A stretch of DNA of 64,000 nt from Bacillota bacterium. GTDB lineage: Bacteria > Bacillota > Clostridia > Christensenellales > Aristaeellaceae. The stretch covers positions 124,001-188,000 of the forward strand of contig JAEZHM010000154.1 of the NCBI GenBank assembly GCA_023416585.1, given 5' to 3'. The translations under genes were made by a program, and so were the position numbers. How positions within the stretch are numbered: the stretch's first letter is position 1; the number at the start of each line of letters is the position of its first letter. This document shows positions 1 through 6,984 of the stretch, in pieces. The notes below the pieces were generated by a model, which saw only the letters and a program-made list of their open reading frames with translations, was not told where the DNA came from and did not search any database.

Positions 1-1686
1 AGGAACAAAATTTCGATGTTTTTGTTTGCGGCGATGATCGCGACCGCGCTGGGGCTTTTTGCTTCAGAGCAGTCTAAACGCCCCAAAGACATCACCTATC
101 CCGCCTTTTTGGAACAGGTGGAGCAGGGAAAAGTGCGTACAGTCATTTTAAGCGATTCGGCAGACATGACAGTGGTACTTTCAGACGGCTCCAAGGCGCA
201 AACACCAAATCCGCGGGATGACACGCTGAAAAGCACGCTGCTAAAATCTGGCGTATCAGTGGAGGAACAATCCGCCGGCCAGCTAGGAACGTTGCTTGGC
301 GCCGGAATGTTGGTGCTTGTGATTGTGATCCTCATGCGTTCCCGGACCAAAGGGGCTACGGGTCTGGCCAAATACGCCGCTATTGAGGAAAGCCGGGAAA
401 TCCCTTCCGTTACATTCAAAAACGTGGCAGCCAACGACGAAGCGTTGCGCAGCATGCGTGATCTGGTGGATTTCATCAAGACACCGGAATATTTTGCCAA
501 GTATGGAGCAAGAATTCCGCGTGGCGTGCTTCTGTATGGGCCTCCGGGCACCGGGAAGACGCTGATGGCAAGGGCGCTGGCTGGTGAAGCCGGTGTTCCC
601 TTCTTCGCGGTCAGCGGCGCCGACTTTGTGCAGGTCTATGTCGGCGTAGGCGCCAGCCGTATCCGTACGCTATTCCAAAAGGCGCGCAAGGCAGGACGCG
701 GCGTGATCTTTATTGATGAGATTGACGCCATCGGCAAGAAACGCGACAATGGCAATGACGAGCGGGAACAGACGCTGAACGCGCTGTTGACTGAGATGTC
801 TGGATTTTCCGGAAAAGAGGGTATTGTGGTGCTGGCGGCCACCAACCGCCCGGATACGCTGGATGAAGCGCTGCTTCGAGCCGGACGCTTTGACCGGCAG
901 ATTGAGGTTCCGCTGCCGGGGCTTAGCGAGAGGCTTCAAATTCTGAAGGTGCATGCTAAAGACAAGCCCATGGCGGAGGATGTGTGCTTCCAGGACATAG
1001 CTGCACAGACCGCCATGTTTTCTGGAGCCAGGCTGGAAAGCGTGCTCAACGAGGCCGCCATCCATGCTGCCCGACGCCAGGCGGAAGCCATTTGCAAGGA
1101 AGACATCGACTATGCCTTTAATGCCGCTTTGGTGGGTGAGGAAAAGAACAACAGAGAGACTTTGGAGAAAGAGCGTAAGATTACCGCCGTTCATGAGGCG
1201 GGTCACGCACTGGCCACCCTGGTGCTTTTGCCTGAGAGCAAATTAAGCCGCGTATCCATCATTCCTTCCACCAAGGGCGCGGCAGGATACAGCATGTCCA
1301 TCTCCCCGGAAAAGATGTTCCACACCCGGCAGGAACTATTGAGCCACATGGCAGTGGCGCTGGCCGGCCGGGCGGCGGAGGAGATAGCCTTTGGGCCGAA
1401 CGATGTCACAACCGGCGCGGCCAATGACCTTCAAAAAGCGGCCGACATTGCGGGACGCATGGCATCGGAATGGGGCATGGGCCCTGACTCCGACAAACCC
1501 TTTGAATTGCTGCTGGCCGGCAAGGATCAAAAGCAGTCCGGCGCGCTGAACCTTTTGGAACAGGCCTACCATCTGGCAACAGATGTTTTGACAAGCCATA
1601 GGGAAGCCTGGAACACCATGTGGGAAAAGCTTTTGCAAAAAGAAGCGCTCACAGGGGAAGAGGCTGCAGCTTGCCTGAGTATGTAA
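1..1686 (+). CDS. ftsH: FtsH-type AAA+ zinc metalloprotease (5' end outside window)
   Basis: Membrane-anchored ATP-dependent protease that extracts and degrades membrane and soluble proteins. Counting from the ATG at 16, there is a membrane segment at residues 1-15, an external domain of about 75 residues, and a second membrane segment near 95-108. The AAA module carries Walker A GPPGTGKT near 175, Walker B FIDEID near 232 and an SRH ending RAGRFDR. The protease domain has the zinc site HEAGH near 393 and the third ligand Asp in GAANDLQ near 471. The frame is open to base 1 (residues R-N-K-I-S before the Met), and FtsH proteins usually have a short basic stretch before the first membrane segment. 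The real start is therefore probably just upstream of the window. At about 560 residues it is slightly short for FtsH, mostly at the C-terminus. It could be a secondary FtsH paralogue rather than the housekeeping copy. Confidence 0.93.
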   Translation, partial: RNKISMFLFAAMIATALGLFASEQSKRPKDITYPAFLEQVEQGKVRTVILSDSADMTVVLSDGSKAQTPNPRDDTLKSTLLKSGVSVEEQSAGQLGTLLGAGMLVLVIVILMRSRTKGATGLAKYAAIEESREIPSVTFKNVAANDEALRSMRDLVDFIKTPEYFAKYGARIPRGVLLYGPPGTGKTLMARALAGEAGVPFFAVSGADFVQVYVGVGASRIRTLFQKARKAGRGVIFIDEIDAIGKKRDNGNDEREQTLNALLTEMSGFSGKEGIVVLAATNRPDTLDEALLRAGRFDRQIEVPLPGLSERLQILKVHAKDKPMAEDVCFQDIAAQTAMFSGARLESVLNEAAIHAARRQAEAICKEDIDYAFNAALVGEEKNNRETLEKERKITAVHEAGHALATLVLLPESKLSRVSIIPSTKGAAGYSMSISPEKMFHTRQELLSHMAVALAGRAAEEIAFGPNDVTTGAANDLQKAADIAGRMASEWGMGPDSDKPFELLLAGKDQKQSGALNLLEQAYHLATDVLTSHREAWNTMWEKLLQKEALTGEEAAACLSM

Positions 1687-1710
1687 ACTCTTATGCAGAT
1701 TTAATGAAGT

Positions 1711-1737
1711 GTAACCCCCGGCTAAGCCGGGGGTTAC
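1711..1737. terminator. Perfect 12-bp hairpin, convergent terminator
   Basis: A perfect inverted repeat (arms 1711-1722 and 1726-1737, loop TAA) lies between the convergent ftsH-like and Cys-rich genes. It has no T-run on the plus strand, so termination is inferred from position and stem strength. A similar C-rich/G-rich hairpin occurs at 56933-56949. Confidence 0.6.
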
Positions 1738-1767
1738 ATTGCATAAGGGAGCATGGAAAGAGTGGTG

Positions 1768-2052
1768 TTATTTCCTGAAGCACTCTTCTTCGCATTCGAC
1801 TTTGAAAACTTCTCCGCATTCGCTGCATACGAAGATGAATTCATCACCACAACGGAAGACCTTGCAGCAAACGCACTTGCCACAGTGGTGGCACTTGCGC
1901 CATACAAAGCCGCAGAACTCACATTTTTTAACTTCACATATCCTGGGAGGTCTGCATTTTTCATGCTCGCATGACATTTCATGCTCGCATTGCTTCATAT
2001 GGCCGCCCCAAGATTTTTCAATACCACGCTGGTTACCCCAAAATTCGTTCAC
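1768..2052 (-). CDS. Small Cys-rich zinc-ribbon protein
   Basis: About 94 residues if started at the GTG at 2052, which has GAGGTG six bases upstream; a GTG at 2061 would sit inside that site. The first third is His/Cys-rich (several CEHE repeats). The rest has three or four CxxC knuckles (CEFCG, CHHCGKCVCC, CSECG) and an acidic Cys-containing tail, which is the pattern of tandem zinc ribbons. No enzyme motif or signal peptide is visible, so it is probably a cytoplasmic metal-binding or nucleic-acid/protein-binding protein. I do not recognise a named family. A 17-bp palindrome at 2092-2108 lies just upstream and may be its operator. Confidence 0.6.
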   Translation of the reverse strand: MNEFWGNQRGIEKSWGGHMKQCEHEMSCEHEKCRPPRICEVKKCEFCGFVWRKCHHCGKCVCCKVFRCGDEFIFVCSECGEVFKVECEEECFRK

Positions 2053-2091
2053 TCTGTTCACCTCATCCGTATGATCGTAATCTGTATTGGC

Positions 2092-2108
2092 AAGGTAGAA
2101 ACTACCTT
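2092..2108 (-). promoter_or_regulatory. Perfect 7-bp-arm palindrome upstream of Cys-rich gene
   Basis: Arms AAGGTAG/CTACCTT are separated by AAA, about 40 bp before the GTG start of the minus-strand Cys-rich gene and within the expected promoter zone. Its size fits a dimeric repressor site. The regulator is unknown. Confidence 0.4.
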
Positions 2109-2171
2109 ACAGTATCAACATATTTTTGAATCAGCCGATTGTGTGGGTATTTTGAAAATTCTTTGATCAAT

Positions 2172-2213
2172 AAAAAGGCAGGCATTGCTTATAGAAGCTG
2201 TGCCCGCCTTTTT
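2172..2213. terminator. Bidirectional rho-independent terminator
   Basis: AAAAAGGC-A-GGC pairs with GCC-C-GCCTTTTT across a loop of about 20 bases, with A/T runs on both sides. It lies beyond the stop of the aldo/keto reductase remnant (minus strand) and upstream of the Cys-rich gene. Confidence 0.6.
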
Positions 2214-2255
2214 GGCGCGTATATTTCATTGCAAATGCAATCCCGGTATTATACA

Positions 2256-2550
2256 TTATTTAGCAAGGATCGCATCGATATCCTTAAGCTCCTCTATCGT
2301 GTAGGCTGAGTTGTCAGTGGCCTTCAAGTTTTCCTGAATCTTGCTTAAGCGGCTGGCTCCAATAATAAGTGACGCCACCACAGGATTTCGCAGCGCTCAA
2401 GCAAGTGCCATCTGGGATTGCCTTTTTCCCCTTTTGCGATTTCATCCAATTGCCTGGCTTTGTTTGCCCTTTTGCCCGTAACAGACTCTGGCTTATGGCG
2501 GAAATTGAGAGTGCCGGCAAGCTGCCAATAGACACCAAAGGAAAGGGTGC
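2256..2550 (-). pseudogene. Aldo/keto reductase C-terminal remnant (frameshift plus nonsense)
   Basis: Minus-strand reading shows the end of a YghZ/YhdN-type aldo/keto reductase in two frames. The upstream part reads KARQLDEIAKGEK. After a frame change near 2425 it continues as QSQMALA, stop, ALRNPVVASLIIGAS, then TIEELKDIDAILAK and a TAA at 2256-2258. The in-frame TGA replaces the Trp usual in MALAWALR. The N-terminal three quarters, including the catalytic Tyr region, is absent. It is unrelated in position to the intact aldo/keto reductase near 10.3 kb. Confidence 0.75.
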
Positions 2551-2589
2551 GATTCGCAGCATTTACAGACATGAAAAAATGTCCCTCTG

Positions 2590-2618
2590 TTGAAAATACT
2601 CTACCAAGCATTTACAAT
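2590..2618 (+). promoter_or_regulatory. Sigma-A promoter for GH3 gene
   Basis: TTGAAA (2590-2595), 17-bp spacer, TACAAT (2613-2618). The start codon of the GH3 gene is 46 bp downstream. Confidence 0.6.
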
Positions 2619-2663
2619 GAGTTATGTATGAATAGGATTCCATTTGAGGAAGTGTTTGTTTTT

Positions 2664-3803
2664 ATGAAAAAAGCCACCGCCTGCCTGATATGTTCCCTTT
2701 TGCTGCTGGTCTTGACATGTTTTACCGCTGCTGCGGCGGAGGAAGATATGGAAAGCCGCATAGATACGCTGCTTAAAAGCATGACGCTGGATGAAAAGAT
2801 ATATCAGCTTTTTATTGTGGAGCCTGAGGCCATTGCGGGTGTAAAGACGGCTACGAAGGCTACCGAAGCGACCAGGAAGGGGCTTAAAAAGTGTCCGGTG
2901 GGGGGCCTTGTATACTTTGCAGACAACATTGCAACAGAAAAACAGATCACAGAAATGATCTCAAATTCCCAGGCTTATGCCACCCCCAGGAGGGGTATCG
3001 GCCTGTTCATCGCGGTGGATGAGGAGGGAGGAACTATATCCCGCGTGGCACGGAGGCTGAATACCACAAGGTTTGAATCTATGGAGGAGATTGGCGCTAG
3101 GGGTGATGTCCATGAGGCGTATGCGTTGGGCGCTACCATCGCTGGGGATATATCCAGACTTGGCTTCAATCTGGATTTTGCCCCTGTGGCAGATGTGATC
3201 ATTGACCGTGCCAATACGGAGATTGGCTCCAGGTCCTTCGGCACGGATCCAGCTGCAGTTTCCGCCATGGTGGGCCAGGTGGTCAAGGGCCTTCAGGATA
3301 ATGGCGTGATGTCCACATTGAAGCACTTTCCCGGCCATGGCAGCACCACGGCCGATTCCCATGAAGGCACATCTATCACCGCGAGAACGCTGAATGAAAT
3401 GGAACAGTCGGAATTCCTGCCCTTTCAAGAAGGGATAGCGGCTGGGGCGGAATTCGTGATGATATCTCATTTGACGGCTGTGGAAATCGATAAAGATTCC
3501 CCGGCGTCACTTTCAAAGACCATCATCACGGAGCTTTTGCGGGGCAAGCTTAAGTTTGAGGGGATTGTGATTACAGATTCACTCCAGATGAAGGCCGTGG
3601 CCGACCTGCATTCCTCCGGGGAAACCGCTGTCCTGGCGTTGGAAGCGGGCGTTGATATACTGTTGATGCCCGTGAGCCTGTCCGACGCCGCCAGGGGCAT
3701 CCGCAAGGCGGTGGACAGCGGGCGACTGACAAAGGAGCGGATAGATCAAAGCGTGCGGCGCATCCTTCGTGCAAAATGGGAATATGGACTGATTAAGCCG
3801 TAA
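2664..3803 (+). CDS. nagZ: Secreted GH3 beta-N-acetylhexosaminidase (NagZ-like)
   Basis: Hydrolyses beta-N-acetylglucosaminides, typically from muropeptides or chitin/mucin fragments. The chosen ATG at 2664 gives 379 residues starting with a signal peptide (KK, a hydrophobic stretch, then an AAAA-type cleavage region), so the enzyme acts outside the membrane. It is preceded by GAGGA about 12 bases upstream. The GH3 N-domain shows the NagZ-specific loop KHFPGHG...DSH near residue 220, which supplies the His/Asp acid-base dyad. The Asp nucleophile is in VITDSLQMKAV near 305. The single-domain length matches NagZ. The downstream phosphoesterase and SDR follow closely and may be cotranscribed. 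Confidence 0.9.
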   Translation: MKKATACLICSLLLLVLTCFTAAAAEEDMESRIDTLLKSMTLDEKIYQLFIVEPEAIAGVKTATKATEATRKGLKKCPVGGLVYFADNIATEKQITEMISNSQAYATPRRGIGLFIAVDEEGGTISRVARRLNTTRFESMEEIGARGDVHEAYALGATIAGDISRLGFNLDFAPVADVIIDRANTEIGSRSFGTDPAAVSAMVGQVVKGLQDNGVMSTLKHFPGHGSTTADSHEGTSITARTLNEMEQSEFLPFQEGIAAGAEFVMISHLTAVEIDKDSPASLSKTIITELLRGKLKFEGIVITDSLQMKAVADLHSSGETAVLALEAGVDILLMPVSLSDAARGIRKAVDSGRLTKERIDQSVRRILRAKWEYGLIKP

Positions 3804-3833
3804 ATATCCTAATTTCACAAAGGAGAAGCGGTC

Positions 3834-4703
3834 ATGATTAAGCGAAAAAGAAAGCAGCTGCGCATATTGAGTATAGTTTTGCTATTGTTGAGTGCTCTTA
3901 CCTTTGCGGCTTTTTACCGGGGCCTTAAGACTGAGCGGTATGAAGCCGTATCTTCCAAGCTTCAAAACCGAGAACCCATACGGGCTGTGCTGCTCACCGA
4001 CCTGCATAGTTACGTTTATGAGCCTAACCAGCAACCGCTTATACTCCGGGTAAAGGAATTAAGGCCTGATGTGATTTTCCTTTCCGGTGACATGGCGGAT
4101 GATAGGAACTCTTTTTCAGGGATGGCGCTGCTGCTGGAAGGCATTGTACATATAGGCCCATGCTATTATGTTGCCGGCAGTCATGATTACTGGAGCGGGG
4201 ATATAAAGAATATCAAATCCGCTGTCAGGGGCTATGGCGTTACCGTATTGGAAGGTCAAACCACAGAACTCACGGTTAAGGGGCAGCGGCTATTAATATC
4301 TGGTATCGATGACCCCGTCATGGCTACCGCACTTCCCGGCGAAAACGAGGATGACGCCTATCGCAGGGCGCTTCACGCATTTGACCATCTTGACAGGCAA
4401 CGGTACAACATACTGGTAGCCCACAGGCCAGACTTCGTTGCCGAGTATAATGAGCTGGGTTTTGATTTGGTACTATCCGGCCATGCCCATGGAGGACAGG
4501 TGCGTATCCCGTTTATTCTAAACGGCCTTTATGCCCCCAATCAGGGGTATTTTCCAAAGTACGCGGGTGGGCTGTATGATGTGAATGGAACATGCTTGCT
4601 GGTTAGCCGGGGGCTTTCGTACTACCCGGAGCTTCCCCGCATATTCAATCCACCGGAAGTTGTTTTGATAGAGTTAAAAGGAAAGAAGGAGGACATGTCT
4701 TGA
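3834..4703 (+). CDS. Membrane-anchored metallophosphoesterase (YkuE-like)
   Basis: A calcineurin-fold phosphoesterase of 289 residues with an N-terminal membrane anchor (residues 10-28), so the catalytic domain faces outside. Metal motifs are in order: DLHS, SGDMADD, GSHDYW (Ser where GNHD is usual), AHRPDF and GHAHGGQ. The YkuE/YaeI family acts on lipid or wall-linked phosphodiesters, but the substrate here is not evident. The RBS AAGGAG precedes the ATG. Its end overlaps the following SDR start by 4 bases, so the two are translationally coupled. Confidence 0.85.
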   Translation: MIKRKRKQLRILSIVLLLLSALTFAAFYRGLKTERYEAVSSKLQNREPIRAVLLTDLHSYVYEPNQQPLILRVKELRPDVIFLSGDMADDRNSFSGMALLLEGIVHIGPCYYVAGSHDYWSGDIKNIKSAVRGYGVTVLEGQTTELTVKGQRLLISGIDDPVMATALPGENEDDAYRRALHAFDHLDRQRYNILVAHRPDFVAEYNELGFDLVLSGHAHGGQVRIPFILNGLYAPNQGYFPKYAGGLYDVNGTCLLVSRGLSYYPELPRIFNPPEVVLIELKGKKEDMS

Positions 4704-5476
4704 AAAGGGTATGTGTCGTCACCGGAGGTGCAAACGGTATCGGCCGTTGTATCGTGGAGGAATTTGCAAAACAAGGTTACGCAGTGGCTTTTTCGGATGT
4801 GGACAAGGTGCGTGGTGAAACTTTTGCCGGTGATCTTTTGGGGAATGGGACGGAAAGCCTGTTTTACTGCGGAGACATGGCGCAAAGGGATGCACTATTG
4901 GGTTTTGCAAATGCGGTAATCGATCGGTTTGGCACGGTAGATGTGCTGATCAACAACGCATGTGTCTCAAGGCGTGGCATCCTTTCCGGGTGCACATATG
5001 AGGATTTCAGCTATGTACTGTCATTAGGCGTGACCGCCGCTTACATGCTGTGCAGTTTGCTTTTGCCGCATATGCAAAAAGGAGCCTCGGTGGTGAACAT
5101 TGCTTCCACCAGGGCCTTCATGTCCCAGCCCGATACGGAAAGCTACACTGCCGCCAAGGGCGGAATCAGCGCACTGACTCATGCATTGGCAATAAGCCTT
5201 GCGGGCAAGGCGAGGGTGAACGCCATCAGCCCCGGTTGGATAGATACGGGGGAATACCATGAAGGTGATAAGCTTTCCGCCTATTCCAAAGGGGATATCC
5301 TTCAGCATCCCTGCGGACGGGTGGGCAGACCCAATGATATTGCGGCTATGTGCCTGTTTTTGTGCAGTGATCAATCATCCTTCATTACAGGACAAAACTT
5401 TGTGGTGGATGGAGGCATGACAAAGCAGATGATCTACCACAATGATCTGAATTGGGAACTTCATACGGACGGGTAA
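4700..5476 (+). CDS. Short-chain dehydrogenase/reductase
   Basis: Classical SDR of 258 residues. It has the cofactor motif TGGANGIG, the structural NNA, a Ser in ASTRA, the catalytic YTAAKGG and a following PGW. It starts at TTG overlapping the previous stop, with AAGGAGG in the correct position. The substrate is unknown, and placement after a phosphoesterase and glycosidase does not define it. It converges on the AraC regulator, with 13 bases between stop codons. Confidence 0.88.
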   Translation: MKRVCVVTGGANGIGRCIVEEFAKQGYAVAFSDVDKVRGETFAGDLLGNGTESLFYCGDMAQRDALLGFANAVIDRFGTVDVLINNACVSRRGILSGCTYEDFSYVLSLGVTAAYMLCSLLLPHMQKGASVVNIASTRAFMSQPDTESYTAAKGGISALTHALAISLAGKARVNAISPGWIDTGEYHEGDKLSAYSKGDILQHPCGRVGRPNDIAAMCLFLCSDQSSFITGQNFVVDGGMTKQMIYHNDLNWELHTDG

Positions 5477-5489
5477 AGGAATGAATGGC

Positions 5490-6674
5490 CTACATCGCGT
5501 TCTTATACTGCGCCGGTGTCATGCTCATGTATTTTTTGAACACCTGTATAAAATGGCTTTGGGAACAAAATTGGTAAAACGCCGCAATCTCTGAAACGGT
5601 GTTTTGGCTGTAGCGTAAAAAGTGGCAGGCTTCCTCGATACGGCGCTTTTGTATAAACGATGTGATGGATACATTCATCTCCTGCTTGAAGCGGCTGGAC
5701 AGGTAATCCGGGTGCATATATACATGCCTGGCGATCATAGGCACGGTGAGCTTTTCAGACAGGTGTTTGTCAATGAAAGCGATGGCAGTGCGGATTGTGA
5801 AGGAGAGCGACGTGCTGTTATGATCAGCCACCTGGCCGATAAAGCGCAGTACCATGGTTTCTTCCAGCGCGTCCAACGATTTCAGGTTTTGTGCTTCTTC
5901 TATGGTTTGAATAAAGGCATCGGAAAGGGTGAAAGCCTCATCGGCAGGTACGCCGCCCTGTATGGCGGCTCTGGTAAAGAGCGTGCAGCTGCAGATGAGG
6001 GAATTTTTCAACGACCGCAACGGATCACGGGCCAGTGTAGCACGCTTTAGACGGTTGATTTCCGACAACACCGTTAACGCGTTTTCCCGGTCTCCGTGGC
6101 GTATAAGGCGCACTTCCTCCTGCTCCAGAAAATAGGGCGGGTGCTGGAATTGCGCCATTCTATTTTCATACATCTGCTCAAAGTATGGTTTACCGACATC
6201 CGGGGTCAGCACGGGAGAAGGGGCGGGCATTTTTTCCCCGCCGGAAAACAGCTTTTCCAGCAGCTTGCCCGTATAAAAATAGTTGTCCTCCGTTAAAAGT
6301 GGAAGTGACTTGCAATGTGTTGAAAACTGCTCTCTTTTGTTCAAGGGAAGCCCCAATGTGCGGATGAGCCTCTGGATCTCCCCATCCGTTGACTGCTTTA
6401 GGTTGAAGGGCCCACTTAAAAGAGATGCGCCGCCGCTTAGTTCAAAGTAAATATACTGCTCCTGATAATCATTGTTCAGATATTGGGATGCCTCTTCCTG
6501 ATGCGGGCTGGGATTCAAAATGGATAAGGGATTCTTTCCCTCCAGCAGCCCTGCGGCACTATTGATATTTTCAGGCAGCGACAGAACACACTGCTGTCCT
6601 TCGTAAATCGCGATGGGCAGCCGAGCGGCATGGTGGAAAAGCCTTGTCAAGTGGGCAATCTCGGAAGGCAACAT
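5490..6674 (-). CDS. AraC-family transcriptional regulator
   Basis: 394 residues from the ATG at 6674, which has GGGAGG nine bases upstream; a TTG at 6680 is too close to that site. The N-terminal 280 residues form a sensor region of the type found in YSIRK-associated or similar Firmicute AraC proteins, without an obvious sugar cupin. The last 100 residues are two AraC helix-turn-helices (VPMIARHVYMHPDYLSSRFK and VSEIAAFYQF) ending in MTPAQYK. It is divergent from the peptide and GH65 genes and is likely their activator. Confidence 0.88.
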   Translation of the reverse strand: MLPSEIAHLTRLFHHAARLPIAIYEGQQCVLSLPENINSAAGLLEGKNPLSILNPSPHQEEASQYLNNDYQEQYIYFELSGGASLLSGPFNLKQSTDGEIQRLIRTLGLPLNKREQFSTHCKSLPLLTEDNYFYTGKLLEKLFSGGEKMPAPSPVLTPDVGKPYFEQMYENRMAQFQHPPYFLEQEEVRLIRHGDRENALTVLSEINRLKRATLARDPLRSLKNSLICSCTLFTRAAIQGGVPADEAFTLSDAFIQTIEEAQNLKSLDALEETMVLRFIGQVADHNSTSLSFTIRTAIAFIDKHLSEKLTVPMIARHVYMHPDYLSSRFKQEMNVSITSFIQKRRIEEACHFLRYSQNTVSEIAAFYQFCSQSHFIQVFKKYMSMTPAQYKNAM

Positions 6675-6774
6675 GCGCAATATCCTCCCTGAAATTCTGT
6701 ACTATATAAAAAATAGATATAGGAATTTTAACATAAATCAAATAAAATTAATATACATGAAATGGAAAAGAAAG

Positions 6775-6818
6775 TATAATCAAAACAAAACTGCCGGTAC
6801 GGAGAAAAACAGTATAAT
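6775..6818 (+). promoter_or_regulatory. Two TATAAT -10 elements upstream of peptide/GH65 operon
   Basis: Perfect -10 hexamers are at 6775-6780 and 6813-6818, but neither has a good -35 at 17 bp. That is typical of activator-dependent promoters and fits control by the divergent AraC regulator. Which one is used is inference. Confidence 0.45.
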
Positions 6819-6851
6819 CCATAACCGGATGAAGAATAAGGAGGGGTACCA

Positions 6852-6944
6852 ATGAAAAAGTGGACCGTTCTTTTCCCGGTTTTGGCACTCGTGTTTACCG
6901 CGCTGGCAGAACCCGCCGCCTTCCGTTTTTCCAAAAAGAAATAG
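6852..6944 (+). CDS. 30-residue hydrophobic peptide ahead of GH65
   Basis: An ATG with a very strong site (AAGGAGGGG, 5-8 bases upstream) opens a 30-codon frame. It encodes a basic start (MKK), a hydrophobic core of about 17 residues, a short AEPAAF stretch and a lysine-rich end (SKKK). It ends 40 bases before the GH65 start. The composition resembles a signal-peptide-like or single-span membrane microprotein, and it could also be a translated leader. No homologue is recognised, and expression is inferred only from the RBS. Confidence 0.55.
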   Translation: MKKWTVLFPVLALVFTALAEPAAFRFSKKK

Positions 6945-6984
6945 TTGCCGGAATTACCTCCGGCGCAGTTAAGGAATGAAACGC

